64,000 nt of DNA from Chryseobacterium sp. JV274. Lineage in GTDB: Bacteria; Bacteroidota; Bacteroidia; Flavobacteriales; Weeksellaceae. This document shows positions 26,541 through 35,539 of this stretch, in pieces (positions within the stretch are counted from its first letter, which is position 1; the number at the start of each line of letters is the position of its first letter). Location of the stretch: positions 4,547,001 through 4,611,000 of the forward strand of contig NZ_LR824569.1 in assembly GCF_903969135.1 (NCBI RefSeq). The letters run 5' to 3'. Below the pieces are notes generated by a model. It was not told the origin of the DNA and made no database searches. It was given only the letters and a program-made list of their open reading frames with translations. A program made the position numbers and the translations under genes.

Positions 26541-28355
26541 TTATTGATCATCTAAAGTCTTCATAAATTCAATAATATCATTTATTTCCTTATCGGTAAG
26601 CTGCAACGGAGTATCAGAAAGTGTTTGGTTTTCTACTTTGAATCCAAAAGCCTTTCCACCGCCTTTGTTATAGAAATTCATTACTTCTTTCAATGTTTTG
26701 TATCCTCCGTTGTGCATATAAGGAGCTGTTTTATTGATGTTTCTAAGGGTTGGTGTTTTGAAGGAATGTTGTAATGAAGGTACTGTTTCATGAAACTTTC
26801 CTCTTCCCGGATCATTGTCAAATGTTTTATTTTCTCCATTGATTGCAGCTCCTAAAACCTCCTGTTCGGTTTTCTTGAAATTGGGAGGAACTGTACCATT
26901 AAATAAAGGAACAAAATGGCATATTGCACATTGGGCTTTTCCAACAAAAAGATTGAAACCTCGCTTCTGGCTTTCCGTCATTGCTGACTTATTTCCTCTC
27001 ATATAATCATCAAAAGCAGAATTGAATGTTGACAAAGAACGAATATAACTTGCCAGTACGTTCTGAAGCTGCCATACCTCTGTTTTTGGAGAATGATAAA
27101 TCTTTTTAAAGGACGCCTGATAGTTTTTATCCTGATTTATTTTTGCCAGAATCACATTCAGGTCACCATGCATTTCTTCTTTATTGGAGATCACATCTGA
27201 ACTCTGCCCTTCAAGATCATCCTTTCTCATATCCCAAAACTGGCCATGCTGGTATCCTGCATAGTTGAGAGAAGGCGCATTTCTTGCCAGTTCTGAGTTT
27301 TCAAGGGACATCGACCTGGCAAGCCCGTCAGTAAATGCTTTCTCAGGAATATGACAGGTGGAACAGCTTCTGTTGTTGCTGTTGGAAAGAATTTTATCAT
27401 TAAAAAGCTGATGACCAAGAGCTGCCTTTTCTTCGGAGAATGCATATTCTTTCCCAGGAGTAAAGGCATTGGGATTGAAGGCATTTTTAGCAAAAAAAGT
27501 AGCCGTATTTTTGTTCAGAGCAGTGGTTACCTCAACATCCGGAATCTTCTCCTGATTTTTAAAATCCAGCATCAAAGCAGTAATCTTATTAAGATGATCA
27601 GAGATAAAGCTCACATAATCAAACGTATTTTTGTCTGTGTTTCTTTTCAGGATTCCAATGGCTGAATTGATTTCTGCAATGATTCTTTTTAATGCTTTGT
27701 CTTTCGAACGTTCCGTGGAAATTTGTTCCAGTGTCTCCTTGATACCTTCCAGCGAAGAAGGCATTTCCTGTAAAAATATTCCGGAAACAGGAGTGTCAAA
27801 ACCTGCAATTCCTAAGCTGGAAATCCTGAAAGCTTCCTGTCTTAATGCATCAAAAACCTGATCTTTACTGACGGTAATAACCTGAAAGTTGGTTGATATG
27901 GTATTGCTCTTATTGATAAGTTTATTGAGCATTCTGATAACTTCATCTTTATTCCCCTTATCATACGGATAGAACATCTCTTCCAAAACCTGCAGTCCTT
28001 CTGGTTCTATTTCTGTATGCTCATCCATTTCTATTTCAGGAAGGGCAGGACCGTTGATAAACCTAGCAGAGTGGGGTAGGAAGTATTCTACAGCCCATTC
28101 CATTTTTTTGTATGTTTTTCTGATGTCTTGAAATTTTTCCTGAAGAAGTTTTTCATCAGAATTTGCAGCAACAAGGGCTTTCAGTTCATTGATCTGTTTT
28201 TCAAAATCATTGTTGGTTTTGATAATCCTGTTTTTTACAGAACCAAGATCTTGGTATACAGGCTGCTGCTTATCATTTTTACAGTAATAGAGCGTAAAAA
28301 GTGCTGCTGCACAGTATAAGAAAAGAAGAATCGGGTATTTTGAAAGTTTATTCAT
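26541..28355 (-). CDS. Di-haem cytochrome c peroxidase family protein with N-terminal helical domain
   Basis: This 604-residue exported protein has an N-terminal hydrophobic segment (residues 8-25, ending YYCKND, possibly a lipobox). A mostly helical domain of about 250 residues follows, of a type I cannot name. The C-terminal half is a MauG/CcpA-like di-haem domain with haem motifs CSTCH and CAICH, LARNAPSLNYAGY, and FKTPTLRNI. The family reduces hydrogen peroxide or performs related oxidations in the periplasm. A PhoX-like lipoprotein gene lies upstream, but a hairpin separates the two. Confidence 0.85.
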   Translation of the reverse strand: MNKLSKYPILLFLYCAAALFTLYYCKNDKQQPVYQDLGSVKNRIIKTNNDFEKQINELKALVAANSDEKLLQEKFQDIRKTYKKMEWAVEYFLPHSARFINGPALPEIEMDEHTEIEPEGLQVLEEMFYPYDKGNKDEVIRMLNKLINKSNTISTNFQVITVSKDQVFDALRQEAFRISSLGIAGFDTPVSGIFLQEMPSSLEGIKETLEQISTERSKDKALKRIIAEINSAIGILKRNTDKNTFDYVSFISDHLNKITALMLDFKNQEKIPDVEVTTALNKNTATFFAKNAFNPNAFTPGKEYAFSEEKAALGHQLFNDKILSNSNNRSCSTCHIPEKAFTDGLARSMSLENSELARNAPSLNYAGYQHGQFWDMRKDDLEGQSSDVISNKEEMHGDLNVILAKINQDKNYQASFKKIYHSPKTEVWQLQNVLASYIRSLSTFNSAFDDYMRGNKSAMTESQKRGFNLFVGKAQCAICHFVPLFNGTVPPNFKKTEQEVLGAAINGENKTFDNDPGRGKFHETVPSLQHSFKTPTLRNINKTAPYMHNGGYKTLKEVMNFYNKGGGKAFGFKVENQTLSDTPLQLTDKEINDIIEFMKTLDDQ

Positions 28356-28362
28356 AGGTATG

Positions 28363-28397
28363 AAAAAGTATCAACAGAAATTTTCTATTGATACTTT
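28363..28397 (-). terminator. Terminator-like hairpin after the PhoX-like gene
   Basis: AAAGTATCAA (28365-28374) and TTGATACTTT (28388-28397) are perfect inverted repeats. On the minus strand the stem is followed by T residues. Confidence 0.6.
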
Positions 28398-28420
28398 AAT
28401 TTGATATGAAGGAATTAAAA

Positions 28421-29899
28421 CTATTTTTCTACGTTTCTGATGATTACAATCTGTCCACCTTCTTTATTGGTGTTGATTCCGGAACCGTCAGGGTTTTTAA
28501 ATTTGTCCAGCTGCCATGTGTGTGAGTGGATATTGACAGAGAAGGTATTAGGAACTCCGATGATATCAGAAATATCAACCATTGCTCCGAATTCCCAAGA
28601 ACCGAATTTCTGCAGATCCCCTGATTGGTTGTAAGCAGTCTGCCATGCAGAATCACTTCTGTTATGTTTCATGTTCAACCATGGTTTATATTGCTTTGTA
28701 GCAATATTTAGTTGCCAGATATAAGAATCGTGGTTTGCATTTTTATAGTAAGAATCTCCGTCTTCCTGGATGTATACAAAGTTCTCAGTAACACATAAGT
28801 TATCAGGATTGATCAGATTATTTCCTGGGTTAGAATCTCCTTCAGCAACAACTTCTAATTTTCCTGTCATCATATTGTTGGAGTTCAGAACAAGCTTGTA
28901 AACTCTCCCCCACATTGTTAATCCTGCTTTCGGATTCACACCGTCAGAAGATTCTCCGGTAGCGGTAAAGTAAATTTCTCTTCCTTTTCCAGCTCCTTTT
29001 CTATAATCCACATCTTCCACTCTTGAAAAACGGATGGCGTTATTATCAATGTTTTTCTGATTTATCTGAGCGCCTGTAAGATTTTTGGCGTTAGGAATTT
29101 CTACAAATTCTACATCGTAGCTGCTTCCTTTCGTCATATCCGTTTCAGTATAGTTGTTGTTTGTTCTTTTTAAAGAATACAACTTACCATTATCCAAATC
29201 ACCCTGAGTATCGGCTACATACATGATCAATTGTCCTGCAGACTGATGAGAAGATGAATAAGACTGGTCTTCCCCGATGATGATATAAGATTTTCCATTA
29301 GAAACATCTTTTGGAAGTGGAACTGCATTTTCCATTGAAGCTTTTCCTAAAGCTGGTTTTACTCTTGTTTTATCTGCTGCCTGAGATACCGGCGCCAGAG
29401 GGTTTAAAGCATGAACCATACTTTCTTCACCAGATTCTCCGGCAGTAAGAAAGGCACTGAAACCATGAGTTTCAGGAGTTGCCAGTGTAGCGGAACATAA
29501 TCTCGTCATTCCTCCGGTTCCGTTTAAAATATACTCTCCTTTTACAGGCTTAAATGTTTTATCCAGATATACTCTTGATACAGACTGTTTGATCTCATGA
29601 TTGGTGATCATCAGGTAGCCGTCAGAGTTGGGATCTTTCATAATTCCCATTCCATCCGGCTGACCTCCAAAAACAAAGTCAGGAGAACCTGGAAGTACAT
29701 CAGAGCTGGAAATAAGGGTGGTAATATTTAAATTTTCAAAACCTTGCATTCCATAAACGAAAGCAGGCTCTTTAGAAAAATTTTCAATCTTTATTTTGTC
29801 ATTGGCTGGGGTGTTGGAATCCCCGTTATTGTCATCATTACAGCCTTGAAAAACAATAGCTGCAAGGAATAGGGCTCCAATAGTTTTGTTAATTTTCAT
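28421..29899 (-). CDS. PhoX-like (DUF839) lipoprotein
   Basis: This 492-residue protein has a lipoprotein signal (MKINKTIGALFLAAIVFQGC) followed by Asp/Asn residues. The sequence DGMGIMKDPNSDGYLMITNHE, GTGGMTRLCSATL, VEDVDYRKGAGKGREIYFT and NPDNLCVTENFVYIQEDGD resembles the PhoX/DUF839 propeller family. Those enzymes are calcium- and iron-dependent phosphatases, but the catalytic set cannot be confirmed here, so phosphatase activity is inferred from the family. A promoter element lies upstream. Confidence 0.75.
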   Translation of the reverse strand: MKINKTIGALFLAAIVFQGCNDDNNGDSNTPANDKIKIENFSKEPAFVYGMQGFENLNITTLISSSDVLPGSPDFVFGGQPDGMGIMKDPNSDGYLMITNHEIKQSVSRVYLDKTFKPVKGEYILNGTGGMTRLCSATLATPETHGFSAFLTAGESGEESMVHALNPLAPVSQAADKTRVKPALGKASMENAVPLPKDVSNGKSYIIIGEDQSYSSSHQSAGQLIMYVADTQGDLDNGKLYSLKRTNNNYTETDMTKGSSYDVEFVEIPNAKNLTGAQINQKNIDNNAIRFSRVEDVDYRKGAGKGREIYFTATGESSDGVNPKAGLTMWGRVYKLVLNSNNMMTGKLEVVAEGDSNPGNNLINPDNLCVTENFVYIQEDGDSYYKNANHDSYIWQLNIATKQYKPWLNMKHNRSDSAWQTAYNQSGDLQKFGSWEFGAMVDISDIIGVPNTFSVNIHSHTWQLDKFKNPDGSGINTNKEGGQIVIIRNVEK

Positions 29900-29927
29900 A
29901 ATTATATTTTTTGAATTTCGATTACGA

Positions 29928-29935
29928 CAAAACTA
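29928..29935 (-). promoter_or_regulatory. -7 promoter element (TAGTTTTG) of the PhoX-like gene
   Basis: The minus strand reads TAGTTTTG, 28 nt before the ATG at 29899. Confidence 0.45.
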
Positions 29936-30080
29936 GAGGTCTAGTGTTAACTAAGTTTTAAGAAGACAAAACAAATAGTTTAAGATTAGGTAATGATTTG
30001 TTAAGGTAAGGTCAATAATTAGAACGGATATAAATAGAGAGATTTTGATGAATATCTGATTAATAAGGAATGGAATATTA

Positions 30081-30237
30081 TAACGCAGAGACGCTAAGAC
30101 TTTTAGATACCTACTTTTTTCGTTTGCAAAGGTATTCTATTTAGCAAAAAACGCAATCATTTCACGGCTGAGTGTAACGGCCTTTGCAATCGGAAATATT
30201 TATGATAGCATGAGTCTTTTTGCGATCCTTAGCGTTA
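30081..30237. repeat. Intergenic element bounded by inverted TAACGC ends
   Basis: The 419-bp gap between the PhoX-like gene and alaS has no gene. It contains TAACGCAGAGACGCTAAGAC at 30081-30100 and an inverted partner ending GCGTTA at 30237; ACGCTAAG (30091-30098) and CTTAGCGT (30228-30235) match exactly. The rest of the gap is AT-rich without visible structure except a stem at 30258-30290 (ACAGGCTGT/ACAGCCTGT) that may end alaS transcription. Confidence 0.45.
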
Positions 30238-30318
30238 AAAAAATAATGATTAAAACAGAAACAGGCTGTCTCAAAAATGAAACAGCCTGTTCTAAAATTT
30301 ATAATAGGTATTCTATTC

Positions 30319-32922
30319 TTATATATTCAAAGCTTTCTGGTAAGCATTTTCCAGACCTTCAAGGTTTTTACCACCTGCTGTTGCAAAACCCGGGTTTCCG
30401 CCGCCACCGCCTTGGATTTCTTTTGCAAGATCTTTTACGATAGCTCCTGCCTGATAATCTGCAGCCAGATCATCAGAAACTCCAACGGTGATCATTGGTT
30501 TGCCATCTGCATCAGAAAGGATAATCGTTACCGAAGTAGGAATTTCTCTCTTCAACTGGAATACGATGTCTTTTACAGAACCTGCATCCAGAGAAGTTTT
30601 CTTTACTAAAAGCTGCTTGTTGCCTTTTTGCTCATAAGCATTCTTCCATTCACCGATTTCTCCTTTTGCTTTTTCCTTTTTAAGAGCATCTACTTCAGCT
30701 TTCAATGAAGCATTTTCTTCGATGAGTTTTTCGATAGATCTTACAACATCTTTGGACTTTAGCAATTGAGAAAGTTCAGTGATCTGTTTTTCAAGATTGT
30801 TGAAATATTCTTCTGATTTATCTCCTGAAATAGCCTCAATTCTTCTGATTCCTGCAGCAGCAGAACCTTCAGAAGTGATTTTGAAATGACCGATTTCGCT
30901 GGTGTTTTTCACGTGAGTTCCTCCACAAAGTTCTTTTGAACTTCCGAATTGAATCATTCTCACACTGTCACCATATTTTTCACCAAATAAAGCCATTGCT
31001 CCTTTCTCCAAAGCTTCCTGAATCGGAATATTTCTGAATTCCTGTAACGCAATACTTTCTTTGATCTTTTTGTTTACTTTTTCTTCAATTAATGCCAATT
31101 CTTCCTCAGTCATTTTGTTGAAATGAGAGAAGTCGAAACGAAGATAATCAGGACCTACATAAGAACCTTTCTGTTCTACGTGAGTTCCTAAAACATCTCT
31201 TAAAGCCTCATGCAGAAGGTGAGTCACAGAGTGGTTTGCCTGAGAATTTTTTCTGTCAGAAGCATTTACTTTAGCATAGAAAACAGCACCGGCATCTTTC
31301 GGAAGTCCACTGATCAACGAAATAATCAATCCGTTTTCTTTTTTGGTTTCCAATACTTCAAAGCTTTCAACAGCATTCTCAAGAACACCTTTATCTCCAA
31401 CCTGTCCACCTCCTTCAGGGTAGAAAGGAGAGTTACTCAATACTACCTGGTAAAATTCCCCGTCTTTGTTTTCTACCTTTCTGTATCTTGTAATATAGGT
31501 TTCAGATTCAGTCTGATCGTATCCTACAAATGTTTCAGGTTTTGATTCAAGGTTTACCCAGTCATATACTTTCTGAGCAGAATCTTGCTGAGAACGCTTT
31601 CTTTGCTTTTCTCTTTCAGCTTCGAACCCTTCCTCATCAATGGTTAATCCTTTTTCTTCTGCAATGATTCTTGTTAAATCATCTGGGAATCCATAAGTGT
31701 CATACAATTCGAAAACCTCAAGAGTAGGTAAAACTTTTTGATTGTCTGCAATAGTTTGCTGAATTAATTTTTCAACTCGGATTAATCCTGTTTCAATCGT
31801 ATTTAAGAATGAATCTTCTTCACTTTTGATGACTTCAGTAACCAGTTTTCCCTGCTTTTCAAGCTCTGGGAAGAAAGGCCCCATTTGTTCCTGAAGAACT
31901 GCTACAAGTTTATAAAGGAAAGGTTCTTTCATCCCTAAAAATCTGTAAGAATAAGAAATTCCTCTTCTTAAGATCCTTCTGATTACATAACCCGCACCTC
32001 CGCTTGAAGGAAGCTGTCCGTCTGCAATAGCAAAAGAAACCGCTCTGATGTGATCTACCACAACACGGATGGCAATATCTTTTTCGTCTTCTAAAATTCC
32101 CGTATATTTTTTACCTGAAAGTTCTTCAACTTTAGAAATAAGCGGTGTGAAAACGTCTGTATCATAGTTGGAAGACTTCCCTTGAAGCGCCATACAAAGA
32201 CGTTCAAAGCCCATTCCTGTATCTACATGCTGAGCTGGAAGTTTTTCTAATGATTTGTCAGCTTTTCTGTTGAATTCCATGAAAACCAGGTTCCATACTT
32301 CTACAACTTGAGGGTGGTCATTATTTACCAGTTCAAGTCCTGAAACCTTAGCTTTTTCCTCTGGTGTTCTCAAGTCAACATGGATTTCTGAACACGGTCC
32401 GCATGGTCCGCTTTCACCCATTTCCCAGAAGTTATCTTTTTTATTTCCGTTGATGATTCGGTCTTCTGAAATGTGAGATTTCCAGAAATCATAAGCATCC
32501 TGGTCTCTGTCCAGATTTTCAGAAGCATCACCTTCAAAAATCGTTACGTATAAATTTTCTTTTGGAATTCCGTATACTTCAGTCAGTAATTCCCAGGCAA
32601 AAGCAATAGCCTCTTTTTTGAAGTAATCCCCGAAAGACCAGTTTCCTAGCATCTCAAACATGGTGTGGTGGTAAGTATCTCTACCTACATCATCCAGGTC
32701 ATTGTGCTTCCCTGAAACTCTCAGACACTTTTGTGTATCGGCAATTCTAGGGGCGGTAGGCGTTTTGTAGCCAAGGAAAAAATCCTTGAACTGCGTCATT
32801 CCGGAGTTGGAAAACATAAGGGTAGGGTCGTCTTTCAGCACAATAGGAGCTGAAGGAACAATAAGATGCCCTTTACTTTTAAAATAATCTAAAAATTTTT
32901 GACGTATCTCTTGTGATGTCAT
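30319..32922 (-). CDS. alaS: Alanyl-tRNA synthetase
   Basis: This 867-residue class II synthetase charges tRNA-Ala. It begins MTSQEIRQKFLDYFKSKGH, and motif 2 lies in the region around THHTMFEMLGNWSFGDYFKK. The editing domain keeps its zinc ligands, HSVTHLLHEAL and CGGTHVKNTSEIGH. The C-terminal coiled coil and glycine-rich tail (IQGGGGGNPGFATAGG) are normal. It stands alone with its own promoter. Confidence 0.97.
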   Translation of the reverse strand: MTSQEIRQKFLDYFKSKGHLIVPSAPIVLKDDPTLMFSNSGMTQFKDFFLGYKTPTAPRIADTQKCLRVSGKHNDLDDVGRDTYHHTMFEMLGNWSFGDYFKKEAIAFAWELLTEVYGIPKENLYVTIFEGDASENLDRDQDAYDFWKSHISEDRIINGNKKDNFWEMGESGPCGPCSEIHVDLRTPEEKAKVSGLELVNNDHPQVVEVWNLVFMEFNRKADKSLEKLPAQHVDTGMGFERLCMALQGKSSNYDTDVFTPLISKVEELSGKKYTGILEDEKDIAIRVVVDHIRAVSFAIADGQLPSSGGAGYVIRRILRRGISYSYRFLGMKEPFLYKLVAVLQEQMGPFFPELEKQGKLVTEVIKSEEDSFLNTIETGLIRVEKLIQQTIADNQKVLPTLEVFELYDTYGFPDDLTRIIAEEKGLTIDEEGFEAEREKQRKRSQQDSAQKVYDWVNLESKPETFVGYDQTESETYITRYRKVENKDGEFYQVVLSNSPFYPEGGGQVGDKGVLENAVESFEVLETKKENGLIISLISGLPKDAGAVFYAKVNASDRKNSQANHSVTHLLHEALRDVLGTHVEQKGSYVGPDYLRFDFSHFNKMTEEELALIEEKVNKKIKESIALQEFRNIPIQEALEKGAMALFGEKYGDSVRMIQFGSSKELCGGTHVKNTSEIGHFKITSEGSAAAGIRRIEAISGDKSEEYFNNLEKQITELSQLLKSKDVVRSIEKLIEENASLKAEVDALKKEKAKGEIGEWKNAYEQKGNKQLLVKKTSLDAGSVKDIVFQLKREIPTSVTIILSDADGKPMITVGVSDDLAADYQAGAIVKDLAKEIQGGGGGNPGFATAGGKNLEGLENAYQKALNI

Positions 32923-32965
32923 AGTATTGCTTTTGCTTTTTTTAATATCAAATTTTGATAAGATG

Positions 32966-32973
32966 CAAATTTA
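32966..32973 (-). promoter_or_regulatory. -7 promoter element (TAAATTTG) of alaS
   Basis: The minus strand reads TAAATTTG, 43 nt before the alaS ATG. Confidence 0.45.
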
Positions 32974-33167
32974 CTATTTTTAAGCGATTTGTAATAATTT
33001 TATGCTATGTTTTGAATGGTGCCCGACTGAGTTTGCCGGATATTTGTTTCTTTTATTACAGACCCTGAGTAAAGCTGTAAGGTTTGTATAGCTAAGAGAA
33101 AAGATTCTTATAAGATATCTTCTTGGGAATCAATTTAAATGTTTTATTTTGGAGTAAAGAATTTCCT

Positions 33168-34082
33168 ATGAAATACAGTGTCATATTTTTATTCTTAACC
33201 ACATTCGTTTATTCCCAAAAAAGAGTGTCAAATACGGATGTCACCAACTTCTGGAAAGCCTATGACCTGGCACAGAAATCTAATGACTCGCTGAAACAGA
33301 TGGAAATCATGAATTCAGAGTATTTGGAGAAAGCAAGCCCGGCACTTAAAGCATTGATAAAAATGGACACAATGAGTGTTTCAGATTATGTCAAGAGCAT
33401 TAATAAAATACCAAAGCGTTGGAATAAAGTACGTACACGAACGTTGGAGATAGCGCAGCAGGATTATGATATAGAAAAGCTGTACACGTCTTTTAAAAAG
33501 ATCTATCCATCATTTCACAGCCCTCAGATTAGCTTTGTGATAGGTACTTTTAACAGAGGTGGAACGACAACCCGTGAATTTATTTTAATAGGAACAGAAG
33601 TTACCGCATTGACCTCACTTTCAGATCCGGAAATCAAGCAGTCTACAGAATATAACATTGCTCATGAACTGGTTCATGTACAGCAGGATTATATCAACGG
33701 AGTGAATAATGAAGAAGAATATCGTAATCTCGATTTATTAGGCTGGGCTTTAATGGAAGGCTCCTGCGACTTTATTGCTGAAAAGCTTTTGGGAAATCTT
33801 CCTCATATTGCATACATAGATTATGGCAGGAATCATGAAGAACAGCTTTGGTCGGAATTTAAAAAGGATATGTACCAATATGATACGGATCAATGGATGT
33901 ACAATGGAAGTTCTTCTAAGGATAAACCCGCTGATCTTGCCTATTTTGTAGGCTACACAATTTGTAAGAGCTATTATGAAAAGGCTGCAGATAAAAAAGC
34001 AGCATTAAAGGAAATCATCAGCATCAATTATTCAAAAAACGAGCATCACGCATTTTTTAAAAAGGCAGGTTATATGAAATAA
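33168..34082 (+). CDS. Secreted DUF2268-like putative zinc protease
   Basis: This 304-residue protein begins with a signal peptide (MKYSVIFLFLTTFVYSQ). It contains YNIAHELVHVQQDY, an HExxH zinc-protease motif, near residue 165, and a downstream Glu in LMEGSCDFIAEKL that could be the third metal ligand. The pattern fits the DUF2268 group of predicted Zn-dependent proteases. ATG 33168 is chosen because the signal peptide starts there. Confidence 0.72.
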   Translation: MKYSVIFLFLTTFVYSQKRVSNTDVTNFWKAYDLAQKSNDSLKQMEIMNSEYLEKASPALKALIKMDTMSVSDYVKSINKIPKRWNKVRTRTLEIAQQDYDIEKLYTSFKKIYPSFHSPQISFVIGTFNRGGTTTREFILIGTEVTALTSLSDPEIKQSTEYNIAHELVHVQQDYINGVNNEEEYRNLDLLGWALMEGSCDFIAEKLLGNLPHIAYIDYGRNHEEQLWSEFKKDMYQYDTDQWMYNGSSSKDKPADLAYFVGYTICKSYYEKAADKKAALKEIISINYSKNEHHAFFKKAGYMK

Positions 34083-34121
34083 TATACTAAATAAGGTTGG
34101 CAATAGAGAAAACGTGAAAAT

Positions 34122-34153
34122 TTTGCAATTTCCCGCTTAACTTATTACCTTCG
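34122..34153 (+). promoter_or_regulatory. Possible promoter of the ECF sigma gene
   Basis: TTTG at 34122-34125 and TACCTTCG at 34146-34153 are 20 nt apart, a near match to the TTTG/TAnnTTTG pattern (C for T at one position). Confidence 0.35.
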
Positions 34154-34186
34154 CTGTGATCTGAGATAAGACAAAAAATCCTTCCC

Positions 34187-34741
34187 ATGACAAAAGATGA
34201 AGAATTGAAAAGCTGGATAGAGCAATATTCCGGACCGCTTTTGAAGCGGGCACTGTATGTACTTTCTAATAAAGAAGATGCACAGGATGTTGTTCAGGAA
34301 GTTTTTCTTGCGGCATATTCAGCCCATGATTCTTTTGAAGGAAAAAGCAATCCTCTCACCTGGCTGATGGCAATTCTGAACAGGAAAGTTGCAGATTTTT
34401 ACCGAAAAAAGTATAAATCTGAACCTGATATCAGACTTGATCATTTTTTTGATGGAACAGGCTCATGGAAACAAAATGATGTTTTAAATGACTGGAATAT
34501 ATCAGGTGGCGGAGATGAACTTTTAGACAGTGCAGACTTTAATAAAACATTGGAGGAATGTATTGAAGAATTGCCCGCCAGATGGAAGATCCTGGTTAAA
34601 ATGTATTATATCGAAGAAAAAAAAGCACCGGAAGTAAGTCAGGAATTGAATGTTTCTACGACTAATCTTTGGAAGATTTTGCAAAGAAGCCGCATGCAGC
34701 TCAGAGAATGTCTGGAGTTTAACTGGTTTTCAAAATCATAA
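34187..34741 (+). CDS. ECF-type RNA polymerase sigma factor
   Basis: This 184-residue protein has a sigma region 2 (LYVLSNKEDAQDVVQEVFLAAY, TWLMAILNRKVADFYRKK) and a region 4 helix-turn-helix (CIEELPARWKILVKMYYIEEK, APEVSQELNVSTTNLWKIL). There is no region 1 or 3, as in extracytoplasmic-function sigma factors. A gene for a zinc-type anti-sigma factor follows after 5 bp, and DUF417 and MsrAB genes after that, so an oxidant-stress regulon is likely. Confidence 0.92.
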   Translation: MTKDEELKSWIEQYSGPLLKRALYVLSNKEDAQDVVQEVFLAAYSAHDSFEGKSNPLTWLMAILNRKVADFYRKKYKSEPDIRLDHFFDGTGSWKQNDVLNDWNISGGGDELLDSADFNKTLEECIEELPARWKILVKMYYIEEKKAPEVSQELNVSTTNLWKILQRSRMQLRECLEFNWFSKS

Positions 34742-34746
34742 GAAAA

Positions 34747-35016
34747 ATGATAAGAAGAATACTACATATATTATTTTTACCATGCAGTGAGGCTACTTTA
34801 CTGATGGAAAAAAGGAATGCCCAATCTATTTCTGCCAAAGAAAACCGGATGCTCAGCATGCACCTGATGATCTGTAAATGGTGCAGAATGTACAATGAAA
34901 AGCTGGCACTTCTGGATAAAGTTTTTAAAAAGAAATTTTTTGAACAGGAAACTGAAATTAATGAGTCTGAAATTCAGGATTTTAAAAATAAAATGATCGA
35001 TAAATTAAATTTCTAA
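34747..35016 (+). CDS. Zinc-type (ZAS) anti-sigma factor
   Basis: This 89-residue cytosolic protein contains CSEATLLMEKR at residue 13 and HLMICKWCRMYNEKL near residue 40. The H-x3-C-x2-C element with an upstream Cys is the ZAS signature seen in RsrA and ChrR-type anti-sigma factors. It has no membrane segment. Its 5-bp distance to the sigma gene supports a partner role. Cys pairs of this type can act as thiol redox switches, but redox sensing here is inference. Confidence 0.8.
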   Translation: MIRRILHILFLPCSEATLLMEKRNAQSISAKENRMLSMHLMICKWCRMYNEKLALLDKVFKKKFFEQETEINESEIQDFKNKMIDKLNF

Positions 35017-35025
35017 GAAAATTTC

Positions 35026-35054
35026 TGTCAGGATTGTAAAAAGGCTCCGACTAT
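35026..35054 (+). promoter_or_regulatory. Candidate ECF-dependent promoter before DUF417-msrAB
   Basis: TGTCAGG (35026-35032) and CGACTAT (35048-35054), 15 nt apart, resemble the -35/-10 layout of ECF promoters and differ from the TAnnTTTG type. It lies 42 nt before the DUF417 start. The assignment rests on position and shape only. Confidence 0.3.
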
Positions 35055-35095
35055 ACTATTGAAAACAATAAAGTATTCAATTAAAATCTTAAAAC

Positions 35096-35539
35096 ATGGT
35101 CGGAACAGTACAGGAATCTAAAAATCAATTAACCCGGGCCGGGTATTATATCTCCCTCTTCGGAGCAGCTCTTATTTTGCTGTGGATAGGTATTTTCAAA
35201 TTTACCCCTACAGAAGCAGCCGCCATAAAACCTTTGGTGGAAAACCATTTCTTAACTTTTTTCGTATATAAGATTATGAGCGCCCAGGCAGTGTCAAATC
35301 TTATCGGAGTGATAGAAATTATCATTGCATTACTCCTGATATTTAGTGCGAAATTTGCTGTACTGAAGAAGTATGCAGGAATAGGAATGATTGTCACTTT
35401 TCTGGTAACCTTAAGCTATTTGTTTACAACACCGGGAATCTGGAAAATAGTGGATGGAGTGCCTGTGACGGATTTCTTTATTTTAAAAGACCTTATGCTT
35501 TTAGGATTTGGCTTAATGATCGTTCAAAATAATAAGTAA
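35096..35539 (+). CDS. DUF417 (YkgB/RclC-like) inner-membrane protein
   Basis: This 147-residue protein has four predicted membrane helices, beginning [20 protein letters not shown] with the [13 protein letters not shown] motif typical of DUF417. E. coli RclC of this family belongs to the reactive-chlorine-resistance operon. The stop codon overlaps the msrAB start by one base, so the two are coupled. With the sigma and anti-sigma genes upstream this supports an oxidant-defence role. Confidence 0.85.
   Translation: MVGTVQESKNQLTRAGYYISLFGAALILLWIGIFKFTPTEAAAIKPLVENHFLTFFVYKIMSAQAVSNLIGVIEIIIALLLIFSAKFAVLKKYAGIGMIVTFLVTLSYLFTTPGIWKIVDGVPVTDFFILKDLMLLGFGLMIVQNNK

Noticed and set aside
30258..30290. 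Stem ACAGGCTGT/ACAGCCTGT as a firm alaS terminator
   Set aside because: The loop is long and the T-run on the minus strand is interrupted, so I mention it only as possible.
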